From Chlorobiales bacterium (GTDB lineage: Bacteria > Bacteroidota > Chlorobiia > Chlorobiales > Chlorobiaceae): a stretch of 17,074 nt of DNA. The notes beneath the pieces were generated by a model that was given only the letters and a program-made list of their open reading frames with translations, did not search any database and was not told the origin of the DNA. The stretch lies in assembly GCA_022360355.1 (NCBI GenBank), contig JAKSCY010000562.1:1-17074 (forward strand), read 5' to 3'. Positions 8,891 through 15,198 of this stretch are shown here, in pieces. Position 1 is the stretch's first letter. Each line of letters starts with the position of its first letter. Made by a program: the position numbers and the translations under genes.

Positions 8891-10330
8891 ATGGGCAGTA
8901 ATATCGGGCGCGGTTTCTTCAGTGAATCGGACTTTCGCCAGTTCCGGGAAAACCTGAGAAAAGAAACAAAAATCCTTATGGACTGGTTTTCTTCGGATGT
9001 TTTCGAGAAAACCGGTGAAATGTGTGGTTTTGAGCTTGAGGGCTGGCTGGTAAACGAAAACTACATCCCGGTTCCCCGAAACGAGGAATTTCTTGAGCGG
9101 GTCAACAGCCGTCTCGTAGTGCCTGAGTTATCGAAATATAATTTTGAAATAAATACCAGCCCTCATCCGCTTGACAGAAACCTCCCGGCCCACCTGCATA
9201 CAGAACTCGCGAAAATCTGGAAGTCCTGTGTGCTCAATGCTGAAACCATGGGTTGCAGGATACTCGTGATAGGAATCCCCCCAACTATCGAAGACCGAAT
9301 GCTTACCCTGCAGCATATTTCTCCGCTACAGCGATACGCAGCCCTGAACCGCGAGATACTCCGTTCAAGAAAACGCAGACCACTGAAAATCCATATCGAG
9401 GGAGAACAGGACACGCTCAACGTCACCCATCATGACGTTATGGCCGAAGCCGCCTCGACATCCCTGCAGATACATCTGCAGGTCTCTCCTGCAACTGCCG
9501 CCCGCCAATACAATATTGCCCAGATCCTCTCAGCCCCCATGGTTGCAATCACTGCAAACTCTCCGTTTCTTTTCGGCAGGGAACTCTGGAGTGAAACCAG
9601 AATACCGCTTTTCGAGCAGGCGGTGAAACTGCCGTGCTTCAGCGACAAAAACGGCAGGGTTATCTCCAGGGTAACATTTGGAAGTGGTTATGTACGCAAC
9701 TCCCTGAGAGAGGTATTTCTTGAAAATCTCGACGGTTTTCCCGTACTTCTTCCTCAGATATTCGATGAAGATCTCAACCGGCTGAACCATCTGAGACTTC
9801 ATAACGGCACCATCTGGAGGTGGAATCGCCCGCTGATCGGCCTGAACGATTCGGGAACGCCTCATCTGAGAATCGAACACCGTGTTCCATCCGCTGGCCC
9901 CTCCATCCCCGATATCGCAGCGAATATTCTCTTTTTCTACGGAGCGATGTACTCTCTGCTCGAACAGGAAAAACCGCCTGAAGCAGACATATCCTTTGAA
10001 GATGCAAGAAAAAACTTCTACATGGCAGCCAAAGACGGGCTTGATGCCCGAATCGTATGGACAGGAGGAAAACGATCTTCGGTCAGGGAAATTCTGCTGG
10101 AAGAACTTCTTGCCGGTGCTGGCCGCTCTTTGCAGAAAAAAGGCGTTGACCATGACCGGATCCGGTATAATCTCGACGGGATACTCAAACGCCGGGTCAT
10201 AACCGGCAGAACCGGCACAGCCTGGCAAAAGGAGTATATCCGCCGTCACGGCCCAAGATTTCAGGAGATGACACACGCCTACCACGAGAACCAGAATCAA
10301 CAGATACCTGTACACACATGGAAGATTTAA
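8891..10330 (+). CDS. GCS2-family carboxylate-amine ligase (glutamate-cysteine-ligase-like)
   Basis: A 479-aa cytosolic ATP-dependent ligase of the glutamate-cysteine ligase type 2 family (related to YbdK), which joins a carboxylate to an amine through an acyl phosphate. Family landmarks are GFELEGWLV (46-54, metal/ATP-binding Glu), NFEINTSP (84-91), SLQIHLQV (191-198), NGTIWRWNRP (305-314) and HLRIEHRVPSAGP (325-337). It is longer than YbdK (about 370 aa), with an extra C-terminal part of about 110 residues. The true substrates are unknown. Green sulfur bacteria are reported to use N-methyl-bacillithiol rather than glutathione, so a glutathione role is doubtful if the organism assignment holds. 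The next gene, a zinc deacylase, starts within its last 13 bases, which points to a shared small-molecule substrate. The ribosome-binding site is GAGGA, ten bases before ATG. Confidence 0.87.
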   Translation: MGSNIGRGFFSESDFRQFRENLRKETKILMDWFSSDVFEKTGEMCGFELEGWLVNENYIPVPRNEEFLERVNSRLVVPELSKYNFEINTSPHPLDRNLPAHLHTELAKIWKSCVLNAETMGCRILVIGIPPTIEDRMLTLQHISPLQRYAALNREILRSRKRRPLKIHIEGEQDTLNVTHHDVMAEAASTSLQIHLQVSPATAARQYNIAQILSAPMVAITANSPFLFGRELWSETRIPLFEQAVKLPCFSDKNGRVISRVTFGSGYVRNSLREVFLENLDGFPVLLPQIFDEDLNRLNHLRLHNGTIWRWNRPLIGLNDSGTPHLRIEHRVPSAGPSIPDIAANILFFYGAMYSLLEQEKPPEADISFEDARKNFYMAAKDGLDARIVWTGGKRSSVREILLEELLAGAGRSLQKKGVDHDRIRYNLDGILKRRVITGRTGTAWQKEYIRRHGPRFQEMTHAYHENQNQQIPVHTWKI

Positions 10331-11367
10331 ACGAGGCAATACCCGCGCCACAACTTCATCTTTACAACGCAATTCCCGAATATCTTTCCGATATCCCGGT
10401 TGAAAAGCTTGATTCGATCCTTCCCGGCCCCGCCCTTATCTACATCGAAGGCAATGCTACCCCTCCGATTTTCATCTCGGTGCTGTTGCACGGCAACGAG
10501 ACAACAGGTTTCCTTGCCATCCAGCACCTCATCAAGGAACTCAACCTTGACTCCAGGCCTGCTCCGAGAGGCATCATTCTCTTTATCGGCAATATTGCCG
10601 CAGCCAAAAAAGGGGTGCGCAGGCTTGAAAACGAACCCGACTACAACCGCATCTGGAACGGCGACAGTCTTCCGGAACACCGTCTTGCCAAAGCCGTCCT
10701 TGTGGAACTTTCCAAACAGCAGCTGTATGCAGCCGTCGACATACACAACAACACCGGTAAAAACCCTCACTACGCCTGTATCAACAGAACCGATGCTTCA
10801 TTTATACACCTGGCTCGCAGATTCAGCAAAACAATCGTTTATTTCACGGAACCGCATGAGGTCATTTCAATGGCTCTTTCACATCTTTGCCCGTCGGTCA
10901 CTCTTGAATGCGGGTTTTCGGGAGAAGCCGAAGGCCTTAACCACGTGTACGACTACCTCGTCCAGTGCCTTACGCTACCGGCAAAGACGCTTTTCAGTCC
11001 TCCATCCGACAAACAGAGTAATATCTTTCACACTATTGCGAAAATAACCTTACCTGACAACTCACACCTCGGGTTCGGGGACTGCCGGGACACTGTCGAC
11101 ATGTGCTTCAGAGACGATCTGGAAGAACTGAATTTTACATCCGTACCTGCAGGAACAAAACTGGGCATTTCAGGAAAAAACCGCTGCAGTCTTCGGGTGA
11201 CAGATAACAGTAACAGAGAAGTGACCGATGAGTATATCCGCCTGGACAATAACAACATTGTAACCAGAAAGCAGCTGATCCCTTCCATGTTCACGAAAAA
11301 TGAAACGATTATTCACCAGGACTGCTTCGGCTACATCATGGAACCCTATCCATTGAAAAATGACTAA
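10318..11367 (+). CDS. M14-type zinc deacylase (aspartoacylase/succinylglutamate desuccinylase family)
   Basis: A 349-aa metal-dependent amidohydrolase of the AstE/AspA group, part of the M14 carboxypeptidase superfamily. Zinc ligands are visible as H58 and E61 in LLHGNET and H143 in DIHNNTG; the catalytic Glu is probably E197 in TLECGFSGE; DYNRIWNG (108-115) matches the substrate-binding Asn-Arg segment. The C-terminal third (about 230-349) resembles the beta-rich domain of the family. Family members hydrolyse N-acyl amino acids such as N-acetylaspartate or N-succinylglutamate; which amide is cut here is unknown. The start overlaps the ligase gene by 13 bases and has no clear ribosome-binding site, so translation is likely coupled. 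No arginine-succinyltransferase pathway genes are nearby, arguing against a true AstE. It converges on the glycosyltransferase gene. Confidence 0.87.
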   Translation: MEDLNEAIPAPQLHLYNAIPEYLSDIPVEKLDSILPGPALIYIEGNATPPIFISVLLHGNETTGFLAIQHLIKELNLDSRPAPRGIILFIGNIAAAKKGVRRLENEPDYNRIWNGDSLPEHRLAKAVLVELSKQQLYAAVDIHNNTGKNPHYACINRTDASFIHLARRFSKTIVYFTEPHEVISMALSHLCPSVTLECGFSGEAEGLNHVYDYLVQCLTLPAKTLFSPPSDKQSNIFHTIAKITLPDNSHLGFGDCRDTVDMCFRDDLEELNFTSVPAGTKLGISGKNRCSLRVTDNSNREVTDEYIRLDNNNIVTRKQLIPSMFTKNETIIHQDCFGYIMEPYPLKND

Positions 11368-11383
11368 TGAGAATAGTTGTCCC

Positions 11384-11427
11384 GGCTATCTAAGCCTTTT
11401 GCCTTTTAACTTTTTACTTTTGCCTTT
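11384..11427. repeat. (G/A)C(C/T)TTTT heptamer run between convergent genes
   Basis: From 11394 the plus strand reads GCCTTTT twice, then AACTTTTT, ACTTTT and GCCTTT, an imperfect 7-base tandem repeat. It spans the stop codon of the glycosyltransferase gene on the minus strand. A short 4-bp stem (GGCT 11384-11387, AGCC 11393-11396) directly before TTTT could act as a weak plus-strand terminator for the deacylase gene. Confidence 0.45.
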
Positions 11428-12542
11428 GCTTCTATAATCTCCCCGTACCGCTCAATAAGCGCTCCGTTGATAACAGGCCAGGACATTTTTTCAGCAAAAT
11501 CCAGCCCGTTCTGGCGCTTTTTCACGTACAGTTCTCTGTCTCGGATCAACCGTGTACAAAAGTTGTAAAACTGTCCGTGATCGCCCTTTTCGGCAATGAA
11601 TCCCCCATCGGCATGCCGAACAAGCTCCTGGCACCCGCCTGCATTTGAAACCACCGCAGGAAGTCCCGATGAAAAACCTTCCAGCACGACGTTGCCGAAC
11701 GCTTCGGTTGTGGAGGGAAAAAGAAACAGGTCACTGCTTGCATATGCTTCCGGAAGCTCGGTACCGACAAGGTAACCGGGAAAAACAGCTTTGGGCATCC
11801 GGCGCCGCAGCTCGGTCTCTTCAGGACCTGAACCAATCATGACAAACAGCACGTCCCCAGACATGTCGCTCCGGGAAAAGCTGTCATACACGTCCATGAC
11901 AATATGGATATCCTTGTACCACACAAATCTTCCGGCATAGGCAATAACAGTCTTCTCTCCGGCTCCCCAGGAATCACGTAATGAACCGGACCTGCGGGCT
12001 GGACTGAACAACTCCCTGTCGATTCCCCTCCCCCAGACCTCAACGTTGTCGATCCCTCTGGACCCGAGCCTGGATTTCATCTCATGTGTCGGGACAAAAA
12101 GGGCATCACAGGCATTATAGAATTTCCGCAAATACTTCCAGACAGCACCTTCGAACAACCCGAGACGATAATAACCGAGATAGGAAGGAAAATCCGTGTG
12201 ATAAACGCTGACAACGGGCAGCCTGTGCTTCCTGGCATACTTCAGGAACCGATTTCCAATGATGTCCGGTGTCGAAATATGGACAATATCCGGCTCGAAA
12301 GCATCCAGTTGTTTTTCTGTTGAAGCCGTATAAAAACCAAGTTTGTAGTCGGGGTAAAGCGGGATGGGAACCGAGGGCAAAACGGTGACCTGTTCCTGGT
12401 GGCGGTCTGCAGGAGACACATCCGGCGACCACACCATCACCTCGTGCCCGGCACTCAGAAACGAGGCAACCAGTTGATATATGGTTTTTACAGCGCCATC
12501 CTTGTCTTTCACATATGTTCCGGCATAGAGAGCTATTTTCAT
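11406..12542 (-). CDS. GT4 family glycosyltransferase
   Basis: A 378-aa GT-B fold retaining glycosyltransferase that moves a sugar from a nucleotide donor to an unknown acceptor, such as a lipid or polysaccharide. The N-terminal Rossmann half starts MKIALYAGTYVKDKDG and carries VVSVYHTDFPSYLGYY (110-125), similar to MgtA/PimB/SqdX-like enzymes. The donor-binding half has GRFVWYKD (204-211) with a Lys in the usual place, GSGPEE (238-243) and the EX7E motif STTEAFGNVVLEGF (E280, E288). I chose the ATG at 12542 since the fold begins there; a GTG at 12578 would add 12 unlikely residues. The ribosome-binding site is weak either way. The C-terminal tail EAKAKVKS is encoded by the heptamer repeat around 11394-11427. 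It does not show the BshA N-terminal motif. No neighbouring polysaccharide or lipid gene helps to name the acceptor. Confidence 0.86.
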   Translation of the reverse strand: MKIALYAGTYVKDKDGAVKTIYQLVASFLSAGHEVMVWSPDVSPADRHQEQVTVLPSVPIPLYPDYKLGFYTASTEKQLDAFEPDIVHISTPDIIGNRFLKYARKHRLPVVSVYHTDFPSYLGYYRLGLFEGAVWKYLRKFYNACDALFVPTHEMKSRLGSRGIDNVEVWGRGIDRELFSPARRSGSLRDSWGAGEKTVIAYAGRFVWYKDIHIVMDVYDSFSRSDMSGDVLFVMIGSGPEETELRRRMPKAVFPGYLVGTELPEAYASSDLFLFPSTTEAFGNVVLEGFSSGLPAVVSNAGGCQELVRHADGGFIAEKGDHGQFYNFCTRLIRDRELYVKKRQNGLDFAEKMSWPVINGALIERYGEIIEAKAKVKS

Positions 12543-12600
12543 ATCTGCAATCGAAAAAAACCTGATCAAATAGTGCACCCCTGTCTTATTTCAAAAACAG

Positions 12601-12646
12601 AAGTAACGTCTCCTGGTTAATTGCAGAACAAAAGTAACATTTCCTG
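12601..12646. repeat. Direct repeat pair upstream of the glycosyltransferase
   Basis: AAGTAACGTCTCCTG (12601-12615) and AAGTAACATTTCCTG (12632-12646) match at 13 of 15 bases with a 31-base period. They lie in the 238-base gap (12543-12780) behind the ybaK-like gene. Repeated short blocks near a TGCACCCCTG sequence (12574-12583) recall the multiple-repeat ends of IS21-type elements, so this may be a relic; no transposase gene is present. A TTGACA hexamer overlaps the second copy on the minus strand (12645-12650), but no -10 follows at the right distance. Confidence 0.4.
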
Positions 12647-12733
12647 TCAATAAACCGAATCCTCTCCAAAAACCGGTCTTCAACCTTAACCCGGAAAGAT
12701 TGATTGCCCAAACGCCGATACAGACAAGGCCCG

Positions 12734-12770
12734 AAAACAGAGACCGCTGCAACCTCGAGGCAGCGATCTG
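12734..12770 (-). terminator. Intrinsic terminator of the ybaK-like gene
   Basis: On the minus strand, 10 bases past the stop, CAGA and CGCTGC pair with GCAGCG and TCTG (arms 12760-12765/12745-12750 and 12767-12770/12738-12741, with a small internal bulge), and TTTT follows directly (12734-12737). The loop includes the palindrome CCTCGAGG. Confidence 0.55.
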
Positions 12771-12780
12771 TATGATACCA

Positions 12781-13248
12781 TCAATCTATAACAGTAAGCG
12801 GCACAACAAGAGGCTTGACAAGCTGTTCGAAATCAGCGTACGAAAGACGAAGCAGTTCCATGTGATTGCCTGCATTGAAAACAATCTCCTCATCCTCGGC
12901 CAGTTCTTCAGCCACATAGGTTTTCATCCCGTAAAGGTTTCCGAAAGGAGGCATGGCCCCAACCTCACAACCCGGAAACATATCCGCGAAGTCTTCTTCC
13001 GAAGCCAGCAGCGCGTCCCTTGTACCTGCAGCATCCTTGAGCTTGTCAAAGTCAAGCTTGTACGAAGCCGGAAGCACTGCCATTGCCAGCTTGCCGTCAA
13101 TGGTCACCATAACGGTTTTAGCAAGTTCTTTCCCTGGAATATGGGCTGAGGCAGCGACTTCCTGGGCGGTGTAGACCGGGGAATGACTGATAATAAAATA
13201 TCTGATGTGGTTGCTGTCAAGAAAATCTCTCAGCTTGCGTATCGGCAT
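12781..13248 (-). CDS. YbaK/EbsC-type aminoacyl-tRNA editing protein
   Basis: A 155-aa single-domain protein of the YbaK/ProX superfamily, free-standing deacylases that clear mischarged tRNA (for example Cys-tRNAPro or Ala-tRNAPro). The family hallmark GAMPPFGNLYG is at residues 97-107. ELAKTVMV (41-48) carries the conserved Lys, and NAGNHMELLRLSYADFEQL (125-143) is the typical C-terminal block. Length is normal. The start has a strong GGAGGA ribosome-binding site six bases ahead. The gene stands alone, with its own terminator at 12734-12770 and a 134-base inverted-repeat element ending 38 bases upstream of the ATG. Which tRNA it edits cannot be read from the sequence; the ProX-like and YbaK-like branches are close. 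Confidence 0.9.
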   Translation of the reverse strand: MPIRKLRDFLDSNHIRYFIISHSPVYTAQEVAASAHIPGKELAKTVMVTIDGKLAMAVLPASYKLDFDKLKDAAGTRDALLASEEDFADMFPGCEVGAMPPFGNLYGMKTYVAEELAEDEEIVFNAGNHMELLRLSYADFEQLVKPLVVPLTVID

Positions 13249-13285
13249 AATGTTCCTCCATTGACGTTTGATTACAGCTCTTTTC

Positions 13286-13419
13286 AGGGAACCTCTATTT
13301 ATTCCGCGAATTCAATTGCCTCATTGCTCCCGACCTGTCGGAATCGAAATCCTCATCCCGACAAGTCGGGGTACTCTCCCGATTCTATCGGAGCTCATGA
13401 CAATAAATAGAGGTGCCCT
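13286..13419. repeat. 134-base nested inverted-repeat element (MITE/BIME-like)
   Basis: The outer arms are AGGGAACCTCTATTTATT (13286-13303) and AATAAATAGAGGTGCCCT (13402-13419), an 18-base inverted repeat with one mismatch. Between them lie three hairpins in a row: CCGAC/GTCGG (13330-13334/13337-13341), CCCGAC/GTCGGG (13357-13362/13365-13370), and CCGAT/ATCGG (13379-13383/13387-13391). There is no open reading frame of note inside. The element fills most of the 345-base gap between the first porin-like gene and the ybaK-like gene (13249-13593). The middle hairpin core recurs near 8773. It looks like a dispersed non-coding repeat; its mobility is unproven. Confidence 0.65.
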
Positions 13420-13540
13420 TCACTATGCGCTCTTCGACGGCCTGTACGTACATGGGGAAAAGAGCAGTCAATTGCAGATTCAGGCATCGTAATAAAATAA
13501 TTTACATGTCCCTGCAGAACAAAACCTAACAAAAAGGGAT

Positions 13541-13567
13541 AAAAAAAGGCAACGGTTCCCGTTGCCT
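13541..13567 (-). terminator. Intrinsic terminator of the first beta-barrel gene
   Basis: On the minus strand AGGCAACGG pairs perfectly with CCGTTGCCT (9 bp, loop GAA) and runs into seven T (13541-13547). It lies 27 bases past the stop codon at 13594. A textbook rho-independent terminator. Confidence 0.9.
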
Positions 13568-13593
13568 GAATAGTCTCCATGCAATCGGAAACA

Positions 13594-14205
13594 TCAGAAA
13601 CCGATCCGCACCCCAGCTAAAACATTATGGCTTGCGATGCTGAATTCCATCCCTAAATCATCCGGATTGACATCTGCTGTAGCAAAGTAGCGATACCCGA
13701 GATCGAGCATAACATTCTCCGAAACCTCAACACCAACACCGGCACCAAACTGATAGGCAAAAGCACTATCGTCACTGCTACCAAATGTGTCGTCATAGGT
13801 AACATTGGCCATACCGATACCAGCCATCAGGTAAGGAACAACCTCTGCCCCTTCCATCTCGGTTTCAAGGTAGCCGTTGGCCATGAAAGACCAAATGGAG
13901 ACATTGGCATCCCAATCGTCAGGAACAGGTATACTATAGACCTTGTCTATGCCATTTCTCTGGTACCCAACTGCGGCTTCAACACGGTACATACCGCCGT
14001 CAAACCCGATAGCACCGTTTACAACAAAACCGCTATTGTATTCTAATGCATCATCAATCGTCACCCCGCCACTCTCAACCTCCGAATCAGTGAGAAATCC
14101 CATGCCTCCTGTCAGGCTCACATAGGGTTCAGAGGCTTCAGCAAGCGGTGCCGATACAAGAAACACCATTAGTGCGGCAATAAAGCCGACAAATTTCTTT
14201 TTCAT
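13594..14205 (-). CDS. Small outer-membrane beta-barrel protein (copy 1)
   Basis: A 203-aa secreted protein with a clear signal peptide (MKKK, hydrophobic core, likely cut after AEA at residue 24), then alternating hydrophobic/aromatic strands typical of 8-stranded OmpA/Omp-b-barrel porins. The strand YRVEAAVGYQR, the block VVPYLMAGIGMANV, the strand [14 protein letters not shown] and the terminal ASHNVLAGVRIGF ending in Phe fit recognition by the Bam machinery. It is a paralogue of the next gene upstream (14515-15111), sharing [12 protein letters not shown] and an SIASHN...AGVRIGF end. Its function is unknown; such proteins are often structural or involved in adhesion. Acidic loops (DDTFGSSDD) face outward in the barrel model. 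Its own promoter and strong terminator make it a separate transcription unit. Confidence 0.85.
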   Translation of the reverse strand: MKKKFVGFIAALMVFLVSAPLAEASEPYVSLTGGMGFLTDSEVESGGVTIDDALEYNSGFVVNGAIGFDGGMYRVEAAVGYQRNGIDKVYSIPVPDDWDANVSIWSFMANGYLETEMEGAEVVPYLMAGIGMANVTYDDTFGSSDDSAFAYQFGAGVGVEVSENVMLDLGYRYFATADVNPDDLGMEFSIASHNVLAGVRIGF

Positions 14206-14262
14206 AACTAATCTCTGTTTTGTAGTGTTGCAGCTTTATAAAACACAATCCAAATACATCGC

Positions 14263-14291
14263 ATTTTACGCATTTTTATCCCTTCTAACAA
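14263..14291 (-). promoter_or_regulatory. Promoter of beta-barrel gene copy 1
   Basis: On the minus strand TTGTTA (14286-14291) is followed by exactly 17 bases and TAAAAT (14263-14268, five of six to the -10 consensus). This predicts a leader of about 50 bases before the ATG at 14205. The same TAAAAT with 17-base spacing precedes copy 2. Confidence 0.45.
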
Positions 14292-14397
14292 ACAAAAGAC
14301 ATTGAAATTCTTAAACTTATCAGTATGGTCATTTATGTAATAAATCAGTGCATCAATCTGTCTCTTCCGGACGAGATCTGCAGCATCCCTCTCATAT

Positions 14398-14426
14398 TTG
14401 CAAACACTGATTCAAAGAAATATAAT
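14398..14426 (+). promoter_or_regulatory. Possible plus-strand promoter between the beta-barrel genes
   Basis: TTGCAA (14398-14403), 17 bases, then a perfect TATAAT (14421-14426) on the plus strand. A transcript would begin in the first hairpin (around 14433), pass through the second, and run antisense to the 3' end of the upstream barrel gene. The TATAAT is also the A/T-rich tail of a minus-strand terminator, so chance is a real option. Confidence 0.25.
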
Positions 14427-14448
14427 AGGCAGCGGAAACCGCTGCCTA
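14426..14448 (-). terminator. Second terminator hairpin of beta-barrel gene copy 2
   Basis: TAGGCAGCGG and CCGCTGCCTA pair perfectly over 10 bp around an AAA (TTT on the minus strand) loop. The minus-strand tail is TTATATTTC, moderately T-rich. The arm resembles the terminator arm of copy 1 (AGGCAACGG), as if duplicated together with the gene. Confidence 0.6.
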
Positions 14449-14459
14449 CTGCCTATTAT

Positions 14460-14491
14460 AAGGGACCGCTACTATTAAATAGCGGTCCCTT
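14460..14491 (-). terminator. First terminator hairpin of beta-barrel gene copy 2
   Basis: AGGGACCGCTA (14461-14471) pairs perfectly with TAGCGGTCCCT (14480-14490), 11 bp plus an A/T closing pair, with an 8-base A/T loop. It starts 24 bases past the stop codon at 14515. The tail TATAATAGG is poor in T, so it may need the second hairpin, or protect the mRNA 3' end. Confidence 0.55.
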
Positions 14492-14514
14492 AACTGTCCG
14501 TTCGATTTTTCACA

Positions 14515-15111
14515 TCAGAAACCAATCCTTACACCGGCCATAATGTTATGGCTGGCGATGCTGACATCAACATCTTCCTCAGGGCTCACATCTGCAGTGG
14601 CAAAGTAACGGTAACCCAGATCCAGCAAAACATTCGGTGCAGCATCGAATCCTATACCGGCTCCGAGTTGGTAGGCAAAAACCGTATCGTCTTCACTGTC
14701 AACAACATCATCGGCACTGAAATCCACGTTTGCGATACCGGCTCCCACCATCAGGTACGGAGTAATTAAAGAGGCGGGCATATCGATGTCCAGGTAGCCG
14801 TTAGCCATGAATGAGAGAATTGAAACTTCTGCATCCACATCATCACCATTAACCTTGTCCCAATCATTGACCTGGTAGCCGACAGCACCTTCGATTCGGT
14901 ACATACCCCCACTCAGGCCAAGCGCGCCATTAACGGCAAAGCCGGTCTTGTAGTCAATTTCATTTATCCAGGACCCTTCAACATCAGAGTCGCTCAGCAG
15001 GCCAAGACCCGCAGAAACACTCACATAAGGGTTAGCTGCCCCTTGTGCAAACGGTGTCGAAACCAGAAACACCAGCAAAGCGGCAATCATGCTCATACAT
15101 GTCTTTTTCAT
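14515..15111 (-). CDS. Small outer-membrane beta-barrel protein (copy 2)
   Basis: A 198-aa paralogue of the downstream barrel gene. The signal peptide is [20 protein letters not shown], with a likely cut near AQGA (residue 25). Strands include [26 protein letters not shown] and [14 protein letters not shown], and the C-terminus [13 protein letters not shown] ends in Phe, as outer-membrane barrels do. I take the ATG at 15111 because GGAGAG lies eight bases upstream and the signal peptide begins there; an in-frame ATG at 15198 would add 29 residues, overlap the lipase gene and hide the signal. It has its own promoter overlapping the lipase stop codon and tandem hairpins downstream. Function unknown; the two copies differ most in the acidic loops, as expected of surface-exposed parts. 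Confidence 0.86.
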   Translation of the reverse strand: MKKTCMSMIAALLVFLVSTPFAQGAANPYVSVSAGLGLLSDSDVEGSWINEIDYKTGFAVNGALGLSGGMYRIEGAVGYQVNDWDKVNGDDVDAEVSILSFMANGYLDIDMPASLITPYLMVGAGIANVDFSADDVVDSEDDTVFAYQLGAGIGFDAAPNVLLDLGYRYFATADVSPEEDVDVSIASHNIMAGVRIGF

Positions 15112-15156
15112 AGGTACTCTCCATTTGTATTTAGCGTTATCACTCGGAATACAGTG

Positions 15157-15166
15157 CCCTCGAGGG
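15157..15166. promoter_or_regulatory. Palindrome at the predicted start of the copy 2 transcript
   Basis: CCCTCGAGGG is a perfect 10-base palindrome lying just after the -10 element of beta-barrel gene copy 2, over the expected transcription start. The position would suit a repressor site, but copy 1 has no matching palindrome and the site is short. Confidence 0.25.
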
Positions 15167-15169
15167 TTG

Positions 15170-15198
15170 ATTTTACCGAAAATTGACCTAATAATCAA
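15170..15198 (-). promoter_or_regulatory. Promoter of beta-barrel gene copy 2
   Basis: On the minus strand TTGATT (15193-15198) precedes TAAAAT (15170-15175) by exactly 17 bases. The -35 overlaps the stop codon of the lipase gene. The leader to the ATG at 15111 is about 50 bases, as for copy 1. Confidence 0.5.

Noticed and set aside
8891..10330. True glutathione-pathway glutamate-cysteine ligase (gshA)
   Set aside because: No glutathione synthetase nearby, the C-terminus is longer than in YbdK relatives, and its partner is a deacylase; only a family-level name is justified.
9530..10372. 280-codon open frame on the minus strand inside the ligase gene
   Set aside because: It is antisense to a well-supported GCS2 gene with conserved motifs, shows no family motif itself, and extends into the next gene; a shadow frame.
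10318..11367. Genuine AstE of arginine catabolism
   Set aside because: No astA, B, C or D genes around it; the zinc motif is shared by the broader deacylase family.
11406..12542. Glycosyltransferase as BshA of (N-methyl-)bacillithiol synthesis, next to a glutamate-cysteine-ligase-like gene
   Set aside because: The protein lacks the N-terminal GGSG-type motif expected of BshA, and no BshB, BshC or methyltransferase gene is present.
12645..12650. TTGACA on the minus strand as promoter of the glycosyltransferase
   Set aside because: No -10-like hexamer at 16-18 bases; it overlaps a direct repeat.
13328..13393. CRISPR-like array from the three successive hairpins
   Set aside because: The palindromic units differ in sequence and spacing, with no constant repeat or unique spacers.
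14515..15198. Longer start at 15198 for barrel copy 2
   Set aside because: It would add 29 residues ahead of a clear signal peptide and overlap the lipase stop; the ATG at 15111 has a GGAGAG site.
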